Assembly (NCBI GenBank): GCA_021018995.1
Contig: CM037588.1
Span: 152,415,725-152,479,724, forward strand
Length of the DNA stretch: 64,000 bases
Source: Chloranthus sessilifolius
Taxonomy: Eukaryota > Streptophyta > Magnoliopsida > Chloranthales > Chloranthaceae
Direction: 5' to 3'
This document shows positions 22,970-34,609 of the stretch, piece by piece (positions within the stretch are counted from its first letter, which is position 1; each line of letters starts with the position of its first letter). The notes under the pieces were generated by a model that was not told where the DNA came from, searched no databases, and worked only from the letters and a program-made list of their open reading frames with translations. The position numbers and the translations under genes were made by a program.

Positions 22970-23180
22970 GCTGTCAATTTTTTGACACTAGTGGGCACCA
23001 CGCCAGTGTCAGACAATTTCTGTTTTTTATCTGACAGTGTGCACCCACCGTCAGATGTGATAACTTTATAGTGGGCACTCCCCGCAAGTGTCGTAGACAG
23101 TTTCATTTTTTTATCTGACGGTTTGCACCGACCGTCAGATGTAAAAAATTGGTGGTGGAATGCTCATTGCCAGTTCTTTA
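22970..23180. repeat. Subterminal-repeat-like segment with TCTGACGGT words
   Basis: Repeats of ATCTGACGGT...GTGCACC...ACCGTCAGAT, again palindromic words, beside CACTAGTGGGCACC. It looks like the subterminal region of a CACTA or Mutator-type element, but only one end is visible. Confidence 0.4.
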
Positions 23181-23559
23181 CATCTGACAATGGGGACCTC
23201 GTCATCAATTTTTTAAAGATTTTTTGTGAGATTTGGTTAGTACTTTGACATGTCATCGTTGTTGCAATTCGCTGGAATTAAGGAAGGAGAAGAAGAAAAA
23301 GAGGGATGTTGTCTTTGCTGGAGTCGAAGGAGAAGAAAAAGCAAATGAAGAGGAAAATGTTGTTTCAATGATTCGTCGTCATCTTTGTCAATGGCCAGAG
23401 TTGAGGAAGATGATGAAGAATGAGAATAATAATAATAAGGGTGCTCGGATGATGCTTCAGGTGGGTGATTTCGAAAGAAGAAGACATTGATGTTGAAGGT
23501 GGGTGCTTTTAGAAATTTGTGCCATATAAATTTGTGTATCACCATCTAAGCCATCTGAT
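23181..23559. other. Intergenic segment with a short purine-rich open frame
   Basis: An open frame of 85 codons at 23233-23490 is Lys/Glu-rich because of AG-rich sequence. It resembles no family I know and is likely chance or a captured fragment. Confidence 0.3.
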
Positions 23560-23755
23560 TTGAAGGCCAGAGTGTAAAGATCTTTGGTGTCAAAGAATGA
23601 CACAAAATATGATTTCTATCATCTGATTCGTCATAGCGAATAGTTGAATCAAATGATGGGCTTTGACGTGTTGAACCAGATGATAGAGATCAGGTTTCAT
23701 CTCAATCTTTGGCACCAAAGATCCTCCCATGATGAGCCTTCAAATCAGCCTGTTT
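23560..23755. mobile_element. Fold-back MITE
   Basis: Inverted arms containing GATCTTTGGTGYCAAAGA, a TGAGATGAAA/CTATCATCTG core and GATTTGAAGGC at the outer edge on both sides. Shares core words with 1415-1607 and 20924-21390. Confidence 0.65.
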
Positions 23756-23987
23756 AGTTGGTGCCATTGTACAAATATTGTGTGCAAGTTATAGCTCCCA
23801 ATAAATAATGAGTGCCTCTACTTGCGTTTACCCAATTACCGGGCACCTAAGATCAAAATTCATTGACTTCGTTGAATAAGATGATGGAGATAGGTTTTCA
23901 TCTCTACCGTCTTTTGATTCCATGTGGCACGGATCTAAAACAAGTGTCTCCAAAGTTTTTTTTTTTTAGATAGAAAATAGCATATCA

Positions 23988-26614
23988 TTAGCAAGAAAAA
24001 TCAGATACAATATTGTCATAGTCTTGTGGAGGAGCATCCTCCATCCACACTTCATTACACCCATCAATAAGTCTAAGTTTGGCTAGCACATCAGCAACAC
24101 TGTTAGTGGAACGCTTGACAGGGGCCCATGAGCAAGACGAAAAGCAGGAAGCTTTAGTCTTAATGTTATGAAAAAGAGTAGAAAGTTCAGATACATCTTC
24201 CTCATGGGTAGACGCACCATGAATCACCCTTGTGGAATCTCCTTCAAAAATGATCCTGTTGAAACCCGTTTCAGCCGCAAAAAGGACAACTTCCAATAAA
24301 ACAATAGACTCCTAGTGGTCACTAGAGGAGACATACAGACAATTCTTTGTCATCGAACCCATCACTCGGCCTACGTGATCCTGAATAATAACATCGACAC
24401 CCATAGTCCCCTTCTGAGCACACCAAGCCCTGTCGAAATTTGCTTTAAAAAGACCATGCGTTGGAGAGGACCAAACGCTAGGCACATGAGGAGCATGATT
24501 GGAAAACTTTGTCAGATTTTTTGAATTAGTCGATCGATACTCAGAGAGAACATTATACGTAACATTGACAATAAGAGGAGGATCTCGTGACTTTTTTCCA
24601 TGGACAATACGATTCCTTTCATTCCATAAGGACTAGATCAAGCTAAAGAAAATTTCAAAGTGGGAGGAGCCCACTTGGGAGAGAAAGTTTACTATCCAAT
24701 CCTTAAAATTGAGGTGATTGTACAAATGCACCTGAATCCCTAAAGGAGATAAAAACCAAATAGCAACAACTTTGGAACAATCTCTAAGTGCATGCTCCAC
24801 CATTTCAACCGAATTATCGTAGTAGTCACAAAATGGAGAGACGCCAGTGATTCTTTTGTGTAGGAGTTGCTTCAAAGGAAGAATATTCGAAAATGCACGC
24901 CATGTAAAAATTTTCAATTTATTAGACATTTTCACATTCCACAAATCCTTCCAAAACAAACAGGAAGAAGATGTACTAGAAGAAGCATTTCTATCACAAT
25001 TTTCCGATTCCTTTCGAGCAACTATGTAAGCACTTTTCACCGAAAAAAGTTCGTCCTTAGAAAATGCCCAAGCAATCCTGTCATCTTTATCAGCTAAGGG
25101 AAGAGGAATTTTCAGGATGTGATTGACATCATCTTCGAGAAGGTTTCTAATATTTTTTTCATCCCATCTGATTGGATCCTTCAAAATTAGATTTGACGCT
25201 TTACCACCTTCCAGAGTACAAGGAGAGATAACCTTGAAAGTCTAGGGACCCATCTATCATTCCAAATTAAGATAGAATTGTCGTTTCCTATCCTCCAAAG
25301 AAGCCCATTTGCGACGATATTTCTTGTTGACAAAATACTAGACCAAGTGAAAGAGGATTTAGCCACCGTTTTTGCTTCAAGAATGGTATAGTTGGGAAAT
25401 TATTTACCTTTTATGAGTCGCGTAATGGTAGTATTCGGATTAATGCACAATCTCCAATCCTGGTTGACAAGCAACGCTTTGTTAAATGCGATAAGATCTT
25501 TAAACCCCATACCTCCCTCGTGTTTGGATTTACATACTTCTTTCCAAGGACACCAATGAATGCCTGTGTCCTTTCCGTTATGACACCACCAGAATTTCGC
25601 CATGAGTGACGAAATCTCATTAATGAGGACAATTGGTATTCTAAAGCAGCTCATCAGATAAGTAGGAATAGCTTGGGCTACAACTTTAATCAAAATTTCC
25701 TGACAAGCTTTTGATAGGAGTTTTCCTTTCCATCCCATGAGTTTTCTCCAAACTCTTTATTTAATAAAGTCAAAAATAGCTCTCTTTGATTTACCCACAA
25801 CCATAGGTAAACCCGAATAATTATCCTGTACTCCTGCTTCTTTAACCTGTAGAATGTTAAGAATGGTTTCCTGCAAAGAATTTGGAATTTTTACTAAAAA
25901 AGAGATTTTCGATTTATCAAAATTTATCATTTGACTCGAAGCCTCTTCATAAAGTTTGAGGATGTTCACAATTTCCCCACATTCGACTTCATTTGCTGAA
26001 AAATATAAAATACTATAATCAACAAAGAACAAATGAGAAATGATAGGGGCTCCACTACAAATACGAATGCCAAAGATCTTTCCAATAACAGTTCTAGAGG
26101 ATATAAGATTATAAAGGACTTCGGTACACATAATAACAAGGTAGGGAGATAGGGGATCACCCTGTCTGAGGCCTCTACTAGGAAGCACCTTACTAATGAC
26201 TTGCCCATTGACCAAGAATTCAAAAGAAACGATATTAACACATCCCATAATTAAAGAGACCCACCTATGATTAAAGCCCATCTTAATTATAGTCTTTTGA
26301 AGAAAAGACCATTCGACATGATCATAGGCTTTACTCATATCTAATTTTAACGAACTCCACCCTTTGTCCCCATATCTCTTATTTTTTAGGAAATGAGCGA
26401 TTTCAAAGGACACAAGAGAGTTGTCCGAAGTGAGTCTACCGGGGACAAAAGCACTTTGATTTTCAAATATAATGCTGGGCAAAATTACTCTGAGCCAGTT
26501 TGCTAACACTTTTGCAATAATTTTATAAATCACGTTGTAGAGACTTATAGGTCGAAATTGCGAAAGATTAGTAGGATTTTTAACTTTCGGGATGAGCACA
26601 ATATGAGTAGCGTT
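23988..26614 (-). pseudogene. LINE ORF2, RT C-terminal part, zf-RVT and RNase H
   Basis: RT motifs: QFRPISLYNVIYKIIAKVLA, the catalytic LDMSKAYDHVEW (first Asp), and SRGLRQGDPLSPYLV. Motif C reads FFVDYSILYF in place of the usual FADD, so the second catalytic Asp is lost. Downstream, PSRGL...FKDLIAFNKALL and WRLCINPNT lie in a second frame (25738-25400). The zf-RVT region has VKMSNKLKIFTWRAF and HALRDCSKVV. The C-terminal RNase H-like domain has GFNRIIFEGDS and RSTNSVADVLAKL. Several frame changes and stops, so inactive. Confidence 0.85.
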
Positions 26615-27117
26615 TGTTGGTATTTGGCCAAGGTGCCGTTAGGCACAACCGATATTATGGAGATCATCCCGAGTAAATCTCCATAATATCGGTAATAAAC
26701 TTTTGTTACCATATTTATATACAATTTATTTTTATAGTATATTATATTAACTAATATTTATTTTAAATATATATTTGAAAATAAATCTATGTACAACGGT
26801 TACTAGATTTATTGCATATTTATCACAATATTAAGATAGACCGTTTCTCCGATGGACTCCATCGGAGATCAAGAGGGCGATGACAACCTGGCTCTAATAC
26901 CAGTGAAGGTATGGATCGTCGTCAACGGTTGGTCGCAAGATCAAGAGGGCGATGCCACGAAGCTGGTGATCACTGATGGAATGCGCACTATTTCTTAATG
27001 GTTACTGGGTTTATTGCATGTTTATCACAATAGTGTCTGTTCGATCGACGATCATCAGCTTCGTGGCATCGGCCTCTTGATCTTGCGATCAACCGTTGAC
27101 GACGATCTATACCTTCA
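26615..27117 (+). repeat. Copia 5' LTR
   Basis: 503 bp. Shares its first 250 bp or so with the 3' LTR. It then contains an extra inverted copy (26879-26972) of its own end plus PBS (27050-27142), explaining its greater length than the 403-bp 3' LTR. Confidence 0.9.
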
Positions 27118-27806
27118 CTGGTATTAGAGCCAGGTTGTCATCTTTGTCGGCAACGAGCAATCATCAATATCATCACCGATCAATCAACAATATCAGATCT
27201 GGCCATAGCCTCATATCAGATCCAAGAACCTGCATCTCCATCAAGATCTATTCCCCTGCACAAAAGCTTCTCTCAATTTTTTTTTTGTCTCGTGGAGAAG
27301 ATAGAGAGTAGCCACATATTAAATCTAGCACAAATATCTAGATTTCTCTTCCCACGTTGTCTCATTAGATTTTTTTTAAGCCTAGCAAGAAAAAGGAGCC
27401 CAATCGTACCATAAGCACTCTACATATTTAATGCTATTTCTCCTTTAATGAGTGGTCTTATCAACCCTCTCTATAGCTATTCTCCTTTATGAAGTTTGAA
27501 TTTGGTGCTAATATTAACACCGAATTCAGTGTTTGTAACTCAGTATTTTCAAGATATTGGAGTCGATACAACTCCGATTGATGTGTCATTTTCGCCAGTA
27601 GATTCCTGAGAACGTGGCACACATTTTGAAAACCTTCAATCTAGCATCAACATATTCTGGAGCAGCATCATTGATCAAGCCGCTATGGACCGTTTCACGT
27701 GCAATCGCTTGGTATTGGTATTCTCTCGATTGATTTCAGTCGAACCGGTTAGTCGTGCCTAAAACCTTCTCATTTAAATTTATTTTTTCATACATTTATT
27801 TACAAA

Positions 27807-30395
27807 ATGACTTTTAAAGTAGTGATGCATGAACTATCCAATGCTGAAAAACTATCCGATTTAAACTATCCAAATTGCAGACATAGAATGAATCAAATTC
27901 TAGGTCTGGATAAGATTGATTATGTTTTAGAAAATGAAGTTTTTGAAAAACCATCATCCGATGTTTCAAAGGATCTTATTGAAAAATATGATAAATGGGG
28001 TACGATGATAAATTTGCTAGAACTACTATTTTTACTTTTATGAATATCGAATTGGTTTATTTGAAGATTATAAAACTGCTAAAGAAATGATGCATGCTAT
28101 ATATAAAAAATATGGAACTACTTCCGAAACATATATTTAACTCCTTTTATAAAAATATCATTCATATAAAATGAAAGAAACATACTTAATTATTGATCAC
28201 GTGAGCAGGATGACCGTATTAGCCAAGGACCTTGTCGCGGCCGGTAACGAAGTGCCTGACCGTATGCAAGTCAATGTTACTTTGAACAATCTTCCTCAGT
28301 CATGGGAACCCATTTTTATTGCGTTGAATCACTCAGAGTAAAATGTGATCATGTTGAACCTCCTAATGCATATGAGAATTGAAGAAGAAAGAAAGAATAA
28401 AAAGAAAAATACTAAACTTCTTCTTAGTGAATCTCAACCTTCTAGATCTACAATTGAAATAAATAAGAAAAATAAAAAATTTAAGGGAAAAAAGAATTTT
28501 TTTAAAAATTCTAAAAATCAATTTTTTTTTTCACAAACATCCCAAAGGAAAATGTTATACTTGTGAAAAATCAGGTAATTATAAATCAAATTGTCCAGAA
28601 AAATTTAAGAATAATAATAATAATGATAATAGGCGAGATGTTGTCTGTGTTTGTTCTGAATCATTGGTTGCAGACCATGATCTAAATGGTTGGTGGGTGG
28701 ATTCTGCCTCTACACGACACGTCGCTAGGTGCCGAAATGGTTTTGTGGACTTCAAAGAGGTCAAAGCCAACGAGCAGCGTATTTATATGAGAAATGACAT
28801 GTACTGTGCCATGTTAGGAATTGGCACCTTCAAGCTACAGTTATCTGAGGATATTAATCTCTGCTTGTCTGAAATTTTATATGCACCAAATATGAGGCGC
28901 AATTTGATTTCTGTTCCTAAACTAGATGAAAAAAGTTTTGAGGTTAGGTTTTTATCTGAAAAAGTGTCAATTGGGAAGCATCAACGTATCATTGCTTGGG
29001 GAAGTAGGATGAATAACTTGTATATTGAACAATTTAAAACTAGACTTGTAGCCAAAGACTTTACCCAAAGAGAGGGAATAGATTATCTTGATACATATTC
29101 TCCTGTAGCTAAATTTATGTCAATTAGAATTATTTTAGCTATTGTTGCTCATTTTGATTTAGAAATATTTTAAATGGATGTTAAAACTGCTTTTCTAAAT
29201 GGAGAATTAAAAGAAACCATTTTTATGAAACAACTAGAAGGTTTCGAGATTAAAGGAAATGAAGATAAAGTATATAAGTTAAAAAAGTCTTTATATGGGC
29301 TAAAACAATCGTCACGTCAATAGTATTTGACATTTCATAGTGCAATACTTAAAATGGGATATGTGGTTAACAAATTAGATCATTCTGTATATATATCTTA
29401 AAGAGTGGGAGTATGTTTAATATTTTATCCTTGTATATAGATGATATACTTCTTGCTTGAAATGATTTAGAAATGATTAATAACACCAAATCATGGCTTA
29501 ACTCTCAGTTTGAGATGAAGGACATGAGAGATGCATCTTATGTTCTTTGAATAAAAATAAATAGAGATAGAAAATCTCGAATGATCTGTATAAGCCAAGA
29601 AAGATATATTGATATAATACTAAAAAGATTTAAAATGAATGGTTGTAATCCTTTGTCTACACCAGTGGAAAAGGGATTGAAACTCAGTAAAAAAGATTGT
29701 TCATGTGACGGACAAGAAAGATTAAACATTCCTTATGCTCAAGTTGTAGGGAGTTTGATGTATGTTATGCTGTGTATGAGACCAGATATCGCTTTCACAG
29801 TAGGTCTTGTTAGTAGATACCAAAATAACCCTGGTATAAAATACTAGCAAGCAGTGAAAAGAATTTTGAGGTATCTAAAGGGTACGAAACATCTTAAATT
29901 ATGTTTTCAATCCGATAAGCTTGAGGTTCAAAGATATTCTGATTCTGATCATACTGGGGACAAAGATGATGAAAAATCCACCTCTGGTTATGTTTTCCTC
30001 TTTGGAGGACCTACTGTTTCTTGGTCTAGTAAGAAATAGAGATGTGTCGCTCTACATACTCAAGAAGTCGAGTATGTGACTTGTAGTGCAGCTTGTACAT
30101 ATGCCGTCTGGATAAAACGTTTCATCAAAGATATGAAACTTGATATAACCGACATACCTATATATTTATTTTGTGACAACAAAACTGCAATTAAATTAAT
30201 TGAAAGTGGAGCAAATAGCTCTAAGAGAAAACACATTAAAGTTCAATATCACTACATTCAAGATATAGTAGAGACAGGTGAAGTAACAGTAAGTTATTTA
30301 CCTTCTTCTGATATGGTTGCCGACCCTTTGACAAAGGGTCTAAGTGTGAAATTATTTTCAAAACATGTTGGCTTGATGAGACTTAGAGATGCCTA
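27807..30395 (+). pseudogene. Copia gag-pol remnant
   Basis: Gag start (27807-28041) with LSDLNYPNCRHRMNQIL. A zinc knuckle [14 protein letters not shown] near 28550 has Asn in the His position. The protease region has [12 protein letters not shown] (28690s, DSAS) through [11 protein letters not shown]. At about 29030 the reading runs straight from the protease/pre-integrase end into [17 protein letters not shown] of RT, so the integrase and the start of RT are deleted. RT has [12 protein letters not shown] and YIDDIL (about 29438). RNase H has YSDSDHTGD, LFCDNKTAIKL and VADPLTKGL (to 30395). Many in-frame stops (for example 29171, 29320, 29398, 29456, 30037), most fitting C-to-T or G-to-A changes. 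Non-functional. Confidence 0.88.
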
Positions 30396-30680
30396 AGTCA
30401 AAATTGATTTCAAGGCACTTAATAATTTGTCTCTATTGAAAAAGAAGTACAGTGATGGGCAAATACACTTTGACGAATAAAATCTCATGATTGGGATAAA
30501 TGGCCATGATGGGCAAATCTGTTTTGGCGTGCAATACCTCGTGACTTAGATAAGATTTGTTGTGATGGACAAATGCGCTTTTGGCATGCAAAACCTCACA
30601 GCTGGGATATGTTATAATGGGTAAATCCTAAAACGGCAAAAGCCTTAGACACATCACGGCCCACATGACCAAGTGGGAGA

Positions 30681-31083
30681 TGTTAGTATTTGGCCATGGT
30701 GCCATTAGACACAACCGATATTATGGAGACCATCTCGGGTAAATCTCCATAATATCGACAATAAACCTTTGTTACCATATTTATATATAATTTATTTTTA
30801 TAGTATATTATATTAACTAATATTTATTTTAAATATATTTTTGGAAACAAATCTATGTACAACGGTTATTGGGTTTATTACATATTTATCATAATATTAA
30901 GATGGGTCGTTTCTCCGATTGAATGCGCTCATATCCGAACGTTATAGTTTTTACTATAAAAGAAGGCCTTTGTGCCTTGAGAAAAATATCGAGAAAACGT
31001 TTGTTAAGAAATAGTGTTTCTTCGATCAGCGATCACCATCTTCGCGGCATCGCCCTCTTGATCTTGCGAACGATCCACCTTCA
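30681..31083 (+). repeat. Copia 3' LTR
   Basis: 403 bp, from TGTTAGTATTTGGCC to CCACCTTCA, followed by the TSD GCGTT. Contains a stretch TTTTTACTATAAAAGAAGG near 30950 that may be the LTR TATA region. Confidence 0.9.
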
Positions 31084-31088
31084 GCGTT

Positions 31089-32551
31089 AACATAAAATAA
31101 ATCGGAAGAGTCATTCAAATAATCAAGAACAAACTTTAAAACATAAAGATCCACAATATTTCAATACTTTTGAAAGAAGAGAGGAGGCATACCATCGGGA
31201 CTCGGAGATTTGATGGGGTGCATTTGGAAAAGAGCGCCGTGAACCTCCTTGACTGAGAACTCTCGTGTAAGCCACATATTTTGCCCGGTCTTAACTTTTG
31301 GCTCCTCACAATGGAGAGCTTCATCAATCCTACTCGGATTTGAGGCCTTGAAAAGTTCAGAGAAATGTGATGAAATGATTGATTCCACTTCGGCTCGGGA
31401 GGTGTGCCATCTTCCAACATTATCATTGAGACCTTTTATGCAATTAACCTTCTTTCTTTGAGAAGCCGCGGAGTGAAAGAATTTTATGTTCTTATCCTTG
31501 TTCTTTAGCCATAAATCTTTAGACTGTTGTTACCATATCATCTCCTATTTAGCCAAAAGAGTATCAATTTCCTTTAGCATATTCCTCTCCTCTTCACTAT
31601 AAAGAAAAGATGGATCACCACCACTTCTCTTCATTTTTATAGAATTTTGCAGCTTTGTGATTTGATGTTGGATGTTTCCAAAACGTTCTTTATTCCATCG
31701 CATCAGTTGGTTGGAGAGGACTTCTATTTTGTTGCAAACGTTTAAATTCGGATCCAATTGAAAAAGACCCCAATTATTTCAAAATACTTTTCACAATCTT
31801 GATATTGAGCCCACATGGATTCAAAGCAAAATCTTTTGGGTCCCTTGCTCCATTCATCATTCTTTGCCGATTCAATGACGACAATGGAGAATTGATCTAA
31901 TTTAGAGGAAATCAAATGAGACACGGCCGCCATAGGGAATAAAGAAGCCCACTCATGATTCGCCAAAACTCTATCTAATCTTTCTTCAATAAGATCGGTA
32001 TCATATTGTTTATTTGACCAAGTGAATTTATACCTTGAAAAACCAAGATCCCGCAGTCCATTAGAATCTAGAACATGTTTGAACTGATCCAATTGTGATT
32101 GAGATTTTGAAATTCCCCCTCTCTTTTCATGACGGAAAAGGACTTCATTAAAGTCACCCATGCAGATCCATAGCAACACATTTCTTCTCCCTATTTGAGA
32201 TAGAAGCTCCAAAGATATAGCGCAATTATGACTTTTAGGAGCACCATAGAATCCGGTCAATCGCCACACGTCCCCAATAATACCGTCTAGATGGTTTTTC
32301 TAGAAGCTTTGAAGATCAACATTCCATACCTCTTTCCAAAGGAAAGCCAGCCCACCGGATTTTCCGATTAAATCGACAAAAATACCATTATGAAACCCAA
32401 CCTTGTGTTTAATAAATTCCATCTGTCTAGAGCACAGTTTTGTCTTGATAAGAAACAAGAACTCGGGATCTTCTCTCTGCACCAGGAGACGAAGGGCTCG
32501 AATTGTCTGAGGGTTCCCAAGCCCTCGACAGTTCCAAGATAGTATTTTCAT
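31089..32551 (-). pseudogene. LINE ORF2, endonuclease and start of RT
   Basis: Starts with MKILSWNCRGLGNPQTIRAL, the usual start of the apurinic-type endonuclease in plant LINEs. Active-site damage: the conserved ETK motif reads IKTKL (Glu to Lys) and the SDH motif near the domain end reads LDQ (His to Gln). GDFNEVL and the RLDR motif remain. Further 3', LNSKEVHGALF-like and KSPSPDGMPPLFF are the start of the RT domain. Frames change near 32285, 31745 and 31160. Continues after the Copia insertion at 26614. Confidence 0.85.
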
Positions 32552-32605
32552 TGTCTCTGATGAGGTTGTTAAGCAACCATCACCGATACTAGCAGTTTGT
32601 CATCA

Positions 32606-33863
32606 TCAATGCCTCTTTCTTGACGATCTCGAAGTTTTCTCCCGCAGATTATGCACAAATTTAGGCTGTGACAGATTTGTCACGGATTTATGTGGTTCAG
32701 GTTTTAGGGGCAGAGGAAAGGAAGGTTGGGTTGGATTAGCAAATTGGGTCTTTGGGCTTGGTAACCCATCCATCTGTGAAGCAATAGGAACAAGGGGATC
32801 CGGGTTTGTTTTAATTGGTCCAAATTTAATGGGAGTTTGGATGGGTAGGCTAGGATTAAGAATGGAGGGATCAGATGGGATAGGTGTTAAAACATTTGGT
32901 ACAAAGGCCTGGGGTTGTGGATACAGATTTGGGATAAGTAGGGGTTTTAATAGGCGTGTTTTGGTAAGATCTTGGTTGGCTGGAGCAGGTGGATGAGATA
33001 TGGATTGGGTTTTTGGTTTTAAGAGGTGACATGGAGTGAAATTGATATGGTTGGGTCGGGGGTAGAGCAGAAACAGAAGGGTAGGCTTTGGCAAAGGTAG
33101 AATCTGAAAGGGTAGTTGAAAGATATCACTTTTTGGTTGCTATTTTTAAGGGGAAGAGGGAGTCTATTCCTTGCACGTTTGTGGTAGAAATAGGTAAGGC
33201 GGTATCATGATTTGGGACTGTTGCATCTGTTTCCTTGAAAAGGGGCTCCTTTATAGGTGATAAAGGAGAGGGCGTATCCTTCAATTCTTCCCTGATTTTA
33301 GGATCTTACGGCCGTGCCATTACTGATTTTGAGGGCTCTGTCGCTCCGTGCATCTTTCATCTTCTCCGATTTACCACAATTATCCTTTTGGAGGCCCACT
33401 GAAATGGAATTTAATTCCAACGGGGAGCTAAACTGAAACCTTTTTTTCTGTATTATTAGCTCTTAACCAAGGGCCGTATTCAAAGCTTTCCTCCGAATCA
33501 CTGTTACCCATGCTATGCGAAGCACACTCTCTGTGATTATACCACAACTATAACAAAACCATGGCAGGCGCTCATACTAAATTTGAATCCATCTCGGGGG
33601 AAAGTTTGGGAATTTAGAACGTAATCCTCTTCCGAGAATTCCTATAGGACTATAAGATTATTGTTGAAACTCCACGGCCCGTGCTTTTTTATACGATTTA
33701 GGTTGGCTTGGTCCGGGAAACTGAACAGAAACACATTTTCTTTCATCTCTCTAATCCGGAGCAAGACAATTTCCTCTTGTTCATTGAGAGTAAGAGAAAG
33801 TTTGATATTAAGATCCTCCATGACCGAATCAATCGAATAGTTCATTTGGGTTTGATAGAGCAT
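32606..33863 (-). pseudogene. LINE ORF1 remnant (DUF4283-like)
   Basis: The 33863-33642 segment holds LRIREMKENVFLFSF and GPWSFNNNLIVL, the signature of the DUF4283 domain of plant LINE ORF1. The 33094-32606 segment is a Pro-rich stretch of the kind found between ORF1 and ORF2. The region between, 33100-33640, is frame-broken. Probably an RNA-binding chaperone originally. Confidence 0.7.
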
Positions 33864-33950
33864 ATAAGAACAAGATTGGATGGATGGAGAAGAAAAAAAG
33901 GAAAACCATAGGAGAGGAAAGTAGGGGATCAGTGGGTCTCAAAAGTTATT

Positions 33951-34425
33951 TCTCAAGCATCTTTTAGATTCAATTTGTAGGATTTGCGCCGAGTGGTGTT
34001 AGGAGCTTAAGTGGGTGCTTTCAGTAATTAGGAGGGTGCGAATAGAGGTACACTCATATTTGGTACAAAAGATGTGCAACAGCAGAAATTTGAGGAAGAC
34101 GGAATTTTTTGGTGAGAGAGGAGGTGAAGGCGAAGCAAAAGAAAGATCAAGAGCGAAGAGTGGTGGTGTGCCTCGACGCCTATTCTCCTCCTCCTGCCGC
34201 CTTTCTACCGTCGAACCTTGTACCAATCTCTTGGTCCCAGGCACGCCTTCTTCTTCTTCTTTGTTTATGGCTAAATCGATGTCTTTTTTTGTTAATTTCT
34301 ATCTGGTAGAAGAATATAGAGGTCGATCAACGAACATAATGAAATGGAGAAGTTAAGCACACAAGAATAAGTAATTTCTATCCTTTATTTCTATTTAGAA
34401 ATTAAGTTGGACCCTAACATTGCCC
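33951..34425 (-). repeat. Probable 3' LTR of an old Gypsy element
   Basis: On the minus strand a purine tract AGAAGGGGGCAA (about 34426-34437) is followed by TGTTAGGGTCCAAC, the usual start of an LTR. The far end is not resolved, because LINE sequence begins near 33950. A similar start TGTTACGGTCCAAC occurs at about 44630. Confidence 0.5.
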
Positions 34426-34609
34426 CCTTCTAGAGATTAGAGAAACACCTTGTCCTCCGAAAAAAAAAAAAAAACCACCTTGTCCTCAAGGTGCAAAATT
34501 TCGAAAACGGTGTTGCAGCTTGTACCACAATTCCCAAGTAGCTTCCTACTTGGGCAGATGCTTCCACTTAGCTAGAACCTCTGTCACAGCTTGACTATGG
34601 TGTTTGAGT

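Larger units (their letters stand above)
26615..31083 (+). mobile_element. Ty1/Copia retrotransposon, integrase region deleted
   Basis: 5' LTR 26615-27117 (starts TGTTGG, ends CTTCA), primer binding site TGGTATTAGAGCC at 27119, degraded gag-pol 27807-30395, purine tract AAGTGGGAGA at about 30671-30680, and 3' LTR 30681-31083 (starts TGTTAG, ends CTTCA). Perfect 5-bp TSD GCGTT at 26610-26614 and 31084-31088. Inserted in the RT gene of a LINE. The LTRs differ by substitutions and by an inverted duplication in the 5' LTR, so the insertion is not recent. Confidence 0.92.
23955..33950 (-). mobile_element. LINE (L1-like), decayed, split by a Copia insertion
   Basis: Minus-strand non-LTR element: ORF1 remnant (33863-32606), endonuclease (32551-31742), reverse transcriptase (31757-31089 and 26614-25400), zf-RVT region (25184-24633), RNase H (24296-23988) and a poly(A) tail, seen as the T run at about 23955-23967. 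The Copia element 26615-31083 sits in the RT gene with TSD GCGTT. The 5' end near 33950 is approximate and its TSD is not secure. Confidence 0.85.

Noticed and set aside
23940..33970. TSD of the LINE (GTGTCTCCAAAG against GTGGGTCTCAAAAG)
   Set aside because: Similarity is partial and needs gaps, and the LINE 5' end is not fixed.
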